A DNA stretch of 64,000 nt, taken from assembly GCA_963721065.1 (NCBI GenBank), contig CAVRHO010000008.1:434001-498000 (forward strand), read 5' to 3'. How positions within the stretch are numbered: the stretch's first letter is position 1; every line of letters starts with the position of its first letter. Shown here one piece after another: positions 17,081 to 25,689 of this stretch. The notes under the pieces were generated by a model. That model ran no database searches. It was not told the DNA's origin and saw nothing but the letters and a program-made list of their open reading frames with translations. Source of the stretch: CAWBLP01 sp963721065. GTDB taxonomy: Bacteria > Pseudomonadota > Alphaproteobacteria > Acetobacterales > Acetobacteraceae. Both the position numbers and the translations under genes were made by a program.

Positions 17081-18301
17081 ATGAGCGCGACTCACATCAT
17101 CGTCGGTGCCGGACAGGCGGGCGGCTGGGCCGCCATGGCGATGCGCCAGGCCGGCTTCGGCGGCCGCATCGTGCTGATCGGTGAAGAGGCGTGGCGCCCC
17201 TATGAGCGCCCGCCGCTGTCCAAGGCGATGCTGACCGACGAACCGGAACCGGACGTGCTGTACTTCCACGCCGAGTCCCGCTACGCCGAACAGCAGATCG
17301 AGTTGCAGCTTGGCACGCCGGTCGCGGCGGTGGAGCCGGACCAGCACCGGATCCGGATGGCCGACGGCCGGGTGCTGGACTACGACAAGCTGCTGCTGAC
17401 GGTGGGCGGCCAGGCCCGACATCTGCCGGTGCATGGCGGCGACCGGGCCCTGTATCTGCGCACGCTGCAGGACTCGCGGACAATCCGCGCCCGGCTGGGG
17501 ACAGCGAAGCGCGTGCTGTGCATCGGCGCCGGGGTGATCGGGCTGGAGATCGCGTCGTCCGCCTGCAAGCGCGGCTGCGCGGTCACGGTGCTGGAGGCGC
17601 TGCCGCGCGCCATGGGGCGTGCGGTGTCGCCGGAGGGGGCGGCGTTCATCGAATCGCTGCACCGGGCGGCCGGCGTGGACCTGCGCTTCGGGGTGATCGT
17701 GGACCGTCTGGAGCCTGCGCCCGACGGCGGCACGCAGGTGGTGTGCCGCGACGGCGAGACCTTCGACGCCGACCTGGTGATCGCGGGCGTTGGCATGCAG
17801 CGCAACCTCGCCCTGGCGGAAGCGGCGGGCCTGGCGCTGGAGGGCGGCATCGTGGTGGACGAATTCGGCCGCACCAGCGCACCGGACGTGTATGCCGCCG
17901 GCGACGTCACCGCCTTCCACCATCCGCTGTTCGCGCGTCGCCTGCGGCTGGAAACGTGGCGGCACGCGCAGAACCACGGCACCGCGGTGGGCAAGGCGAT
18001 GTGTGGCGAGGCACCGCCCTATGACGACATCCCGTGGTTCTGGACCGACCAGCATGGCGTGAACCTGCAGGTTGCCGGCCTGCCGGCCGATGCGGCCCGC
18101 ACGGTGGTGCGCAGCGCGGCGTCGCCCGGTGCGTTCGTGGCGGTACACATGGACGAGGCGGACCGCGTGATCGGCGTGACCGCGGCGAACGCTCCGCGGG
18201 AAATCCGCGCCGGGCAGGCGATGATCAAGGCGCGGCAGAAAGTGGATGAGGCCGCACTGGCCGACGGATCGGTGCCGCTGCAGCGGCTGATGGCGCGGTA
18301 G
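17081..18301 (+). CDS. FAD-dependent ferredoxin/rubredoxin reductase-type oxidoreductase
   Basis: 406 residues. The FAD-binding site is GAGQAG near the N-terminus (9-14), the NAD(P)H-binding motif is GAGVIG (149-154), the second FAD motif is VYAAGDVTAF, and a reductase C-terminal domain begins near WFWTDQHGVNLQVAG. This is the fold of NAD(P)H reductases serving Rieske dioxygenases and bacterial P450s. The start follows a GAGG site. The plausible partner is the Rieske ferredoxin encoded divergently at 16209-16532. Confidence 0.93.
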   Translation: MSATHIIVGAGQAGGWAAMAMRQAGFGGRIVLIGEEAWRPYERPPLSKAMLTDEPEPDVLYFHAESRYAEQQIELQLGTPVAAVEPDQHRIRMADGRVLDYDKLLLTVGGQARHLPVHGGDRALYLRTLQDSRTIRARLGTAKRVLCIGAGVIGLEIASSACKRGCAVTVLEALPRAMGRAVSPEGAAFIESLHRAAGVDLRFGVIVDRLEPAPDGGTQVVCRDGETFDADLVIAGVGMQRNLALAEAAGLALEGGIVVDEFGRTSAPDVYAAGDVTAFHHPLFARRLRLETWRHAQNHGTAVGKAMCGEAPPYDDIPWFWTDQHGVNLQVAGLPADAARTVVRSAASPGAFVAVHMDEADRVIGVTAANAPREIRAGQAMIKARQKVDEAALADGSVPLQRLMAR

Positions 18302-18398
18302 GAAGCACCGCAAGCCGGAGTCCTGCGCAACAGCAGGTCGGGGGCCGCACGTTGTGGCGGGCCGGCGCCCTATGACGACGCAAGAAGCCAGGCGGACA

Positions 18399-18426
18399 GG
18401 GAAGGCCGGCCCAGACCGGCCTTCCC
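18399..18426 (-). terminator. Hairpin after the TRAP binding protein gene
   Basis: Perfect 11-base inverted repeat GGGAAGGCCGG / CCGGCCTTCCC with a 6-base loop, 11 bases beyond the stop of the leftward gene at 18437. There is no T-tract, so it may act as a transcript-end stabiliser rather than a classic terminator. Confidence 0.55.
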
Positions 18427-18436
18427 GACGCAGGCC

Positions 18437-19555
18437 CTACCCCTTGCGGCGGTTTTCCAGCGCGTTCTCGGTGTACACGAAGTTCTCGTACGTGTTCTCG
18501 CACACGCGGAACCACAGGTATTCCTCCTCACGGAACGCCTTCCACGAGTTGTACACCTTCTTGAACTTCGCATTCTTCGCGGCGATGTCGTCATACACCT
18601 TGAACGACGTCTTGTAGGCCGCCTGCATGATCTCCCGCGAGAAGGGACGCAGTTGCGCCCCCTTGGCCACCAGCCGACGCAACGCCAGCGGGTTGTCCGC
18701 ATCGTATTTCGCCAGCATCCAGGAGTTGGCAGCCGCGGCCGCGGACTCCAGCACCGCCTGGTACGCCTTCGGCAACGCGTGCCACTTGTCCAGGTTGAAA
18801 TACATCCAGAGCTGCGCGTTGCCTTCCCACCAGCCGGGATAGTAATAATATTTCGCGACTTTGTAGAAGCCCAGCTTCTCGTCGTCGTACGGCCCCACCC
18901 ATTCGGCCGCGTCGATGGTTCCCTTTTCCAGCGCCGGATAGATGTCGCCACCGCCGATCTGCTGCGGCACACCACCCATTTCCGAGATCACCCGGCCGGC
19001 CAGCCCCGCGATGCGGAACTTCAGGCCCTTGATGTCCTCGGGGGTCTTGATCTCCTTGCGGAACCAGCCGCCCATCTGCGCGCCGGTGTTGCCGGCGAAG
19101 CGGCCGGTGACGTTGTAGTCCTTCCAGAAGGCGTTCATCAGGTCCAGTGCGCCGCCGTGCAGCATCCACGCCTGTTGCTGGCGCGCATTGAACCCGAACG
19201 GCACGGTGGACCCGAAGGCGAAGGTCGGATCCTTGCCGACGTAGTAGTACGATGCGGTCTGGCCCATCTCCACGGTGCCGTTGGACACGGCGTCCAGCAC
19301 CTGCAGCGGCGGCACGATCTCGCCCGCGGCGAACGGGCGGATCTGGAACCTGTTGTCGGTCATCGCCGCCACCTGCGCGGCGAAATACTCGGCGCCACCC
19401 CACAGCGTGTCCAGGCTCTTCGGGAAGCTGGATGCCATGCGCCACTTCAGCTCCGGCATCGTCTGGGCGATGGCGGGCTTCGGCAGCGCCGAGGCAGCCG
19501 CCCCCAGCGCGGCGCCGCCCATGGCGGCTGCGGTGACAAACCGGCGTCGTTGCAT
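18437..19555 (-). CDS. TRAP transporter substrate-binding protein, DctP family
   Basis: 372 residues. The N-terminus QRRRFVTAAAMGGAALG with cleavage after AIAQ is a Tat-type signal. Family stretches follow: PELKWRMASSFPKSLDTLWGG, GTVEMGQTASYYYVGKDP, DIKGLKFRIAGLAGRV and GTIDAAEWVGPYDDEKLGF. These proteins bind organic acids such as sialic, keto or aromatic acids in the periplasm. The DctQ/DctM membrane subunits are absent nearby, so it is an orphan. Start after GAGGAG. Confidence 0.94.
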   Translation of the reverse strand: MQRRRFVTAAAMGGAALGAAASALPKPAIAQTMPELKWRMASSFPKSLDTLWGGAEYFAAQVAAMTDNRFQIRPFAAGEIVPPLQVLDAVSNGTVEMGQTASYYYVGKDPTFAFGSTVPFGFNARQQQAWMLHGGALDLMNAFWKDYNVTGRFAGNTGAQMGGWFRKEIKTPEDIKGLKFRIAGLAGRVISEMGGVPQQIGGGDIYPALEKGTIDAAEWVGPYDDEKLGFYKVAKYYYYPGWWEGNAQLWMYFNLDKWHALPKAYQAVLESAAAAANSWMLAKYDADNPLALRRLVAKGAQLRPFSREIMQAAYKTSFKVYDDIAAKNAKFKKVYNSWKAFREEEYLWFRVCENTYENFVYTENALENRRKG

Positions 19556-19787
19556 GTAATGATCTCCTCGCGGGCCGTTCGGATCGCGGCAATGCCGCCT
19601 CGGCCGTGACGGGGCGGGTCATAACACAATTCTGTCAAATGCCAAGACCGCCGCAGCGCCTGTGCCCGGTCACGGTGCGGACTCATTACGAAAACATGAG
19701 CATTGCGTGAGCTTCCATCGCGCGCTCTTTCCCCCCGGGCGGGGCCGCGTATATGGGCGTACGCCTCCCAGGCAGCGAAAGTCACAG

Positions 19788-21246
19788 ATGGAACCGCGCG
19801 AACTGATCGAGACCGGCCAGGAGGAACCCGCAGGCCTGGATCCATCCGACTGGTCGGCGTTGCGCGCGCTGGGCCACCGCATGCTGGACGACATGCTGGA
19901 CCATCTGAGTGGTGTCGGTCATGGGCCGGTCTGGCAGCGCATGCCGGACGCCCTGCGCGACGAAGTGCAGGAGACGCTGCCCCGCGCGCCGCAGGGCCCC
20001 GATGCCGCCTACGAATCCTTCCGCCGCCTGGTCCTGCCCTATGCCACCGGTAACCTGCACCCTCGCTTCATGGGCTGGGTGCATGGCGGCGGCACCGCCG
20101 TCGGCGGCCTGGCCGAACTGCTGGCCGGCATGCTGAACGCCAATCTCGGCGGCCGCGACCATGCCCCGATCGAAATCGAGCGCCAGGTGATCCGCTGGGC
20201 CGCCACCATGTTGGGCCTGCCGGAGTCCAGTTCCGGGCTGCTGGTGACCGGGACGTCCATCGCCAACCTGATCGGCGTGCTGGTCGCCCGCACCGACGCG
20301 CTGGGGCGCGCATCGCGCCGCCACGGGCTGGGTGGGGCCAGGCTGGCCGGCTACACCTCCGCCGCGGCCCATGGGTGCATCACGCGGGCGATGGAGATGG
20401 CGGGAATCGGATCCGACAACCTGCGCCTGGTTCCGGTCGATACCAACCACCGCATGGACATCGCAGCACTGGAGCACGCCATCACCGCGGATGCGGCGCA
20501 GGGCATCCGCCCGTTCCTGGTGGTCGGCACTGCCGGCACGGTGGACACCGGCGCGGTGGATGATCTGGACCGGATCGCCGCCCTGTGCGCCAGCCGGAAC
20601 ATCTGGTTTCACGTCGATGGCGCCTTCGGTGCCCTGGCCCTGCTGGCGCCCGATCTTGCGCCTGCGTTCCGCGGCATCGAGCGGGCCAATTCGGTGGCGT
20701 TCGATTTCCACAAATGGGGCCAGGTCCCCTATGACGCCGGCTGCATCGTGGTGCGCGATCCGGCGAAGCAGATGGCCGCCTTCGCGCAGAATGCCGCCTA
20801 TCTGCGGCGGGAAATGCGCGGCCTGGCAGGCGGCCATCCCTGGCCGTGCGACCTGGGGCCAGACCTGTCACGCGGGTTTCGGGCGCTGAAGGTGTGGATG
20901 ACGCTGAAGGCGTACGGCGCGGACGCGATCGGCGCCGCGGTGTCGCGCAGTTGTGCCGTGGCCCGTCACCTCGCCGCGCGGGTGGAACTCCGAACCCACG
21001 CTGGAACTGGTGGCGCCGGTGGCACTGAACATCGTCTGCTTCCGGCCGCCCGAGCTCAGCGACCGGGCCATCGCCGACCTGGTGGCCGACCTGCAGGAGG
21101 ACGGGATCGCCGCGCCGTCCACCACCACCGTCGGGGGACGCCTGGCGATCCGTGCCGCGATCGTCAATCACCGCACGCGGGCGTGCGATGCCGACGCGCT
21201 GGTGGACGCCGTGCTGGCGGCGGTGCAGGCGTCGCGGACGATCTGA
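19788..21246 (+). pseudogene. PLP-dependent decarboxylase (group II), frameshifted near its 3' end
   Basis: Aromatic-amino-acid/glutamate decarboxylase family. Residues 1 to about 400 are intact, with substrate loop HPRFMGWVHGGG, WFHVDGAFGALALL and the cofactor lysine in FDFHKWGQ (Lys309). At about 20985-21000 the frame shifts by one inserted base. The true C-terminus (EPTLELVAPVALNIVCFR onward) continues in the next frame to the stop at 21246. The original frame happens to stay open into the following CoA-transferase, giving a false 997-residue fusion. Substrate unknown. Whether the indel is real or an assembly error cannot be settled here. Confidence 0.85.
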
Positions 21247-21419
21247 TCGCGGCGGGTCAGTCCCGCCAGCACTGGCACCGCATGCAACGGGACCGTTGCG
21301 TCCCCTGCCCTGCTGGTTCCCGACCGCGGGGCTTACGCTCCCTTCGCAATGCCTGTAGCCTTTCGCTCGTAGTCACCCGCGGCGCCAGACCGGCGGACCG
21401 GAACGGAGGAACGAAACCA

Positions 21420-22655
21420 ATGAGCGGAAGCAGCGGCGGCCAGAACTGTCTCAACGGCGTCCGCATCCTTGACCTGACGCAGTTCGAGGCCGGCCCATCC
21501 TGCACCGAAGCCCTCGCCTGGCTCGGGGCGGAAGTCGTCAAGGTGGAAAACCCGCGGTCCGGTGATCCCGGCCGCCAGTTGGGCGGCAAGCCGGGCGCCG
21601 ACGACCCGTATTTCATGCTGTTCAACGCGAACAAGAAGTCGATCACCGTCAACCTGAAGGACCCGAAAGGCCTGGAGCTGGTCAAGGACCTGGCGAAAAA
21701 GGCCGACGTGTTCGTGGAGAATTTCGCTCCGGGTGCGATCGAACGCCTGGGCCTGGGCGCCGATGTCATCCGCAAGCTGAATCCCGGGATCATCTACTGC
21801 CAGGTGAAAGGGTTCGGCGAAGGCAGCCCGTATGAGAAGAACCTGGCGTTCGACATGATCGCCCAGGCCTGTGGCGGCACCATGAGCATCACCGGCGAAC
21901 GCGATGGCCGCCCGCTGAAGCCCGGTCCCTCGCTGGGCGATACCGGCACCGGCATGCTGCTGGCGATCTCCATCCTGGGCGCGCTGTACCGCCGCAAGGA
22001 AACCGGCCAGGGCGACCACCTGCAGGTGGCAATGCAGGACGCGATGCTGCACTACATCCGCATTGCCTTCGCCGCGCAGAACCGCACCGGCAACACGCAG
22101 GCGGCCGGCCGTGCGGCCGACAGTTCCGTGTCGGGCGCCAACCCGCCGATGGGCACCTTCCCCTGCAAGGGCGGCGGGCTGAACGATTACGTTTACATCT
22201 TTACCAGCCGAGCGAATCCGGAACACTGGCGCAGGCTGCTGGGGGTGATCGGGCGTGAGGACCTGATCGGCGATGAGCGCTACGACAGCCCCGCCGCGCG
22301 TGCCGAACGTCCGGATGAAGTCAATGAGATGATTTCCAACTGGACAAAGCAGCACACCAAGAATGAGTGCATGGAAATCATCGGCGCCGCCGGCGTCCCC
22401 GCCGGGGCGGTGCTGGATACGCTGGAGCTCTACAACGACAAGACGTTCGAGCAGCGCAACATCATGCAGACCGTGCAGCATCCGGTGAACGGCGCCTTCA
22501 AGATGCCCGCCTGGCCGGTGCGCTTCTCCGGCAGCCCGCCGCAGGTACAGCCGTCCCCGCTGCTCGGCGCCAACAACGCCGACGTGCTGAACCACTGGCT
22601 GGGGCTCGGCGAGGATGCGGTCGGCACCCTGAAGTCCGGCGGCGTCATCGGGTGA
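21420..22655 (+). CDS. CaiB/BaiF-family CoA-transferase (formyl-CoA:oxalate type)
   Basis: 411 residues, class III CoA-transferase. The start ATG follows GGAGG. Conserved parts are GVRILDLTQFEAGPSCTEALAW, ANKKSITVNLKDPKGLEL, VFVENFAPGAIERLGLG and the catalytic aspartate in LGDTGTGM (Asp174; family role: acyl-Asp intermediate). The next gene downstream encodes a ThDP enzyme of the oxalyl-CoA decarboxylase/2-hydroxyacyl-CoA lyase type. The pair resembles the frc-oxc module, in which CoA is moved onto oxalate or a 2-hydroxy acid before C-C cleavage. The exact acid is uncertain. Confidence 0.9.
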   Translation: MSGSSGGQNCLNGVRILDLTQFEAGPSCTEALAWLGAEVVKVENPRSGDPGRQLGGKPGADDPYFMLFNANKKSITVNLKDPKGLELVKDLAKKADVFVENFAPGAIERLGLGADVIRKLNPGIIYCQVKGFGEGSPYEKNLAFDMIAQACGGTMSITGERDGRPLKPGPSLGDTGTGMLLAISILGALYRRKETGQGDHLQVAMQDAMLHYIRIAFAAQNRTGNTQAAGRAADSSVSGANPPMGTFPCKGGGLNDYVYIFTSRANPEHWRRLLGVIGREDLIGDERYDSPAARAERPDEVNEMISNWTKQHTKNECMEIIGAAGVPAGAVLDTLELYNDKTFEQRNIMQTVQHPVNGAFKMPAWPVRFSGSPPQVQPSPLLGANNADVLNHWLGLGEDAVGTLKSGGVIG

Positions 22656-22693
22656 TTGCGTTTGCAACGATCGGACAAACGCCGTCGCTGCAC

Positions 22694-22800
22694 GTCATGG
22701 CCGGGCCTGACCCGGCCATCCGCCCCCGGCGGGGCGTGCGCGTACGGCAGGGCGACACGATCGTTGCGGGGAAGATGGCCGGGCCAGGCCCGGCCATGAC
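22694..22800. repeat. Palindromic repeat A, copy 2
   Basis: 107 bases with ends GTCATGGCCGGG and CCCGGCCATGAC; each end forms its own short stem around a central TGA or CA. It lies between the CoA-transferase and ThDP-enzyme genes, so it may be transcribed if the two form one operon. The remaining 138 bases to the next start contain loosely repeated GACTGAAGCCGC segments. Confidence 0.85.
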
Positions 22801-22938
22801 AGCGACTGAGGCCCTGCCATGACGGCAAGTGAAGGCGCCGGCGTAAAGACCGACTGAAGCCGCGGGAATGACACTGACTGAAGCCGCCATGGCAGGGTCT
22901 GGACCAGCCATGACACAGAAGCGAAGGAGACGTGGACT

Positions 22939-24591
22939 ATGGCAGAACTGACCGGCTCGGAAATCATCGCACGCTGCCTGAAAAAGGAAGGCATCGACCA
23001 CGTCTTCTACATCATGGGCGGCCCGATGCTGCTGACCGAGGCCTCCTGCATCAAGGAAGGCATCCGCATGATCGACGTCCGCCACGAGCAGGCGGCCGCG
23101 TTCATGGCGCAGGCCTATTCCCGCCTGAAGCAGGTCCCCAGCGTGTGCATGGCCGCCAGCGGCCCGGGTGTCACCAACCTGATCACCGGCGTGGCCAACG
23201 CCTTTATCGACTGCTGCCCGGTGGTGTCGCTGGGCGGCTCCAGCCCGCTGAGCCAGTTCGGCCGCCAGGTGTTCCAGGAAATCGACCAGGTCGAGCTGAT
23301 GCGCGGCTGCAACAAGCACGTCGATCGCCTGATCAACCTGAAGCGTATCCCGCAACAGATCAACTTCGCCCTGCAGAAGTCGATCAGCGGCAAGCCCGGC
23401 CCGGTGTATCTCGATTGCCCCGGCGACATGCTGTACCAGAAGATCGACGAGAGCCAGGTCGATTGGAGCTACGCCGGTCGCCCGATCATGGAATCCCGTC
23501 CGCTCGGCGACCCGCGCCAGGTCGATGCGCTGGTGAAGGCACTGTCGGAAGCGAAGCAGCCGCTGATCGTCTCGGGCTCCGGCGTGATCTGGTCGCGTGC
23601 CTGGGCCGAGATGCAGGCCTTCGTCGAAGCCGCCGGCATCCCGTTCTACACCACCCCGCAAGGCCGCGGCGTGGTGCCGGACGATCATCCGTGCAGCTTC
23701 ATGTCGATGCGTTCCTCGGCGTTCCGCGAGGCCGACCTGATCGTCGTGCTGGGCACGCGGATGAACTACATCATCGGCCACGCCTCGCCGCCGCGCTTCG
23801 GACCCAATGCGAAGATCGCCCGCATCGACATCTCGCCGGAGGAAATTTCCTCCGCCGCGCGCTATGTCGATATCCCCATCGTCGGCGACTGCAAGATGGT
23901 GCTGGGCCAACTGATGGACGGCATCAAGGGCAAGGTCACCCCGGACAGCTTCAAGGCCTGGCGCCAGAAGCTGGCCGAGGGCGAGACCGCCAAGCGCGCC
24001 AGCGCCGGCGCCAACAAGTATGCCGAGGACGGCGACATCCACCCCGTGCGCATGCTGGAGGAGGTGAAGAACTTCGCCAGGCGTGACGCGATCCTGTCCG
24101 TGGACGGGCAGGAGACGCTGAACTATGGCCGCCAGACGATGCCCACATTCTCGCCCGGGCACCGGCTGAACTCCGGCCCGTTCGGCACCATGGGCGTCGG
24201 CCTGCCGTTCGGCCTGGGTGCGAAAGTGGCGTGCCCGGACAAGCAGGTGATCGTGGTGCACGGCGACGGCTCGCTGGGCCTGAACGCGATGGAGATCGAC
24301 ACCGCGGTGCGGCACAAGATCCCCGTGCTGATCGTGGTCAGCCTGAACGGCGGCTGGACCGGCGACCCGAACCGGGAGAAGCCCGGCCGCGAGCTTGGTT
24401 ACACGCGCTACGACAAGATGTGCGAGTCGCTGGGTGGCTACGGCGAGTACGTCACCAAGGCCGAGGACATCCGCCCGGCGCTGGAGCGGGCGCAGGCCAA
24501 GGTGGACGAGGGCATTGTGGCGCTGGTGAACGTGCGCACCGACTATCGCGCGCGCTATGCCGGTGCGGCATTCTCGGACTACTCGACCTGA
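22939..24591 (+). CDS. ThDP-dependent 2-hydroxyacyl-CoA lyase / oxalyl-CoA decarboxylase family enzyme
   Basis: 550 residues, three-domain thiamine diphosphate enzyme. The cofactor-activating glutamate is in VRHEQAAAF (Glu50), and the ThDP/Mg motif starts HGDGSLGLN (Gly442-Asp443-Gly444) and ends SLNGGW. The central domain has VSGSGVIWSRAW and FYTTPQGRGVVPDDHP. Pairing with a CaiB CoA-transferase favours an acyl-CoA substrate: oxalyl-CoA decarboxylation to formyl-CoA, or cleavage of a 2-hydroxyacyl-CoA to formyl-CoA and a carbonyl compound. Acetolactate-synthase-like activity cannot be excluded. Start after GGAGA. Confidence 0.87.
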   Translation: MAELTGSEIIARCLKKEGIDHVFYIMGGPMLLTEASCIKEGIRMIDVRHEQAAAFMAQAYSRLKQVPSVCMAASGPGVTNLITGVANAFIDCCPVVSLGGSSPLSQFGRQVFQEIDQVELMRGCNKHVDRLINLKRIPQQINFALQKSISGKPGPVYLDCPGDMLYQKIDESQVDWSYAGRPIMESRPLGDPRQVDALVKALSEAKQPLIVSGSGVIWSRAWAEMQAFVEAAGIPFYTTPQGRGVVPDDHPCSFMSMRSSAFREADLIVVLGTRMNYIIGHASPPRFGPNAKIARIDISPEEISSAARYVDIPIVGDCKMVLGQLMDGIKGKVTPDSFKAWRQKLAEGETAKRASAGANKYAEDGDIHPVRMLEEVKNFARRDAILSVDGQETLNYGRQTMPTFSPGHRLNSGPFGTMGVGLPFGLGAKVACPDKQVIVVHGDGSLGLNAMEIDTAVRHKIPVLIVVSLNGGWTGDPNREKPGRELGYTRYDKMCESLGGYGEYVTKAEDIRPALERAQAKVDEGIVALVNVRTDYRARYAGAAFSDYST

Positions 24592-24621
24592 GATTGCGGG
24601 ACGACGCGCAGGCGTGACGGA

Positions 24622-24652
24622 GGCCGGGGCAGTTTGCCCCGGCCTTTCGTTT
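24622..24652 (+). terminator. Rho-independent terminator after the ThDP enzyme gene
   Basis: Perfect 10-base stem GGCCGGGGCA / TGCCCCGGCC with a 3-base loop, followed by TTTCGTTT, 30 bases after the stop codon. It is the best classic terminator in the window. Confidence 0.88.
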
Positions 24653-24773
24653 GCCGGGACGCGTTCGGCCGATACGGCCGGGCGACACCGGGTGGGACGG
24701 TCGTCAGTACAGAATCGCCGGACTAAGCTGACCGGGCTAAGTCCCTGGAAGAACGCCGACGCGCACGGTGAAT

Positions 24774-25005
24774 ATGCACGAGGCGAAAACCCACCTCCCG
24801 CTTGGTTGAACAGGCAGCGCAGGGGGAGCCGTTCGTGATCGCTCGCGGCGGCAAGCCGCTGGTGAAGGTGGTCCCGCTGGACACGCCAACCGGCGGCCGG
24901 ATCCGGCGGATCGGCTTCATGGACCGACAGTTCACTGTCCCCGACGATTTCGACAGCATGGGCAGCGAGAGTATCGAACAACTGTTCGAGGCCGCCGAGC
25001 GGTGA
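24774..25005 (+). pseudogene. Phd/YefM-family antitoxin, apparently frameshifted
   Basis: The start region NMHEAKTHL (a GTG at 24768 or ATG at 24774) runs into a stop. The continuation RLVEQAAQGEPFVIARGGKP, typical of Phd-type antitoxins that bind DNA and neutralise a toxin, lies in another frame and ends at 25003-25005. The break is at about 24793-24799 in CACCTCCCGC. Restoring TC (CTCTCCCGC) would give the family's HLSRLVE, so a 2-bp loss in a TC run is the simplest reading; a 1-bp gain is possible. A TTG at 24802 could start a shortened protein lacking the DNA-binding part. The stop overlaps the toxin start as GTGA. Confidence 0.72.
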
Positions 25006-25391
25006 GGCTGCCGCTGGATACGCCTATGTTGCTTTGGGTGGCCGGTCAGTCGGCTCGCCTGCCTCATGCCGCCCGTATGCTGCTGGAAGACCCGGATCAT
25101 CAGTTGGTGTTCAGTGCGGCCAGCATCCGGGAGATCGCCATCAAGCGCAGTCTGGGGCGGGAGGGCCTCACTCCGGAAGCGGGCCCGCTGCGACGCGGCC
25201 TGCTGGACAACGGCTATGAGGAACTGCCGATCATCGGTGCCCACGCGATCGCCATCCAGCGCCTGCCGCCGCTCCACAAGGACCCGTTCGACCGCATCCT
25301 GGTGGCGCGCTCCCAGGTGGAAGGCATTACCCTGCTGACCGCGGACAGCCGCGTGGCGGCCTATCCGGGGGCTATCCGTCACCTGGGATAA
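25002..25391 (+). CDS. PIN-domain (VapC-like) toxin
   Basis: 129-residue putative RNase toxin. Four acidic PIN residues are visible: Asp6 (LPLDTP), Glu44 (SIREIAIK), Asp97 (KDPFDRILVARS) and Asp115 (LLTADSRV), so the metal site looks complete. The usual DTH/DTS near the N-terminus reads DTP. It starts on a GTG overlapping the end of the Phd-like antitoxin, the standard operon order. The antitoxin looks broken, which would normally be hard to tolerate with an active toxin. Confidence 0.88.
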   Translation: MRLPLDTPMLLWVAGQSARLPHAARMLLEDPDHQLVFSAASIREIAIKRSLGREGLTPEAGPLRRGLLDNGYEELPIIGAHAIAIQRLPPLHKDPFDRILVARSQVEGITLLTADSRVAAYPGAIRHLG

Positions 25392-25689
25392 GCGGACAGG
25401 TCGCCGGGACGGCGGTCCCCTGCGCCGCCAGATCGCGGCCCAATCGCCTGCTTCGGCGCGCTGGCGGGATGCTTCGAGCAGCGGCACATCATTGTGCAAA
25501 CTCCGCAGATTGCTCGCACGCCCGTCCCGATTGTGGCAGTATTCGCCTATCACGCCCTTCTGTCGCAAACGGGAGGGGGTCAACGGGGGTTCGGAACGCC
25601 GGTTGATTGGGCCGCGGGCAGCGGGGCCGCACAGCGCGGTTTGGCCGTCCGGACACCCGAAAGAGAACACAGATTAAGGAGGCTACGCC

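Noticed and set aside
19662..22655. A 997-residue decarboxylase-CoA-transferase fusion
   Set aside because: The middle part is out-of-frame noise. The real decarboxylase C-terminus lies in another frame and the CoA-transferase has its own RBS and ATG.
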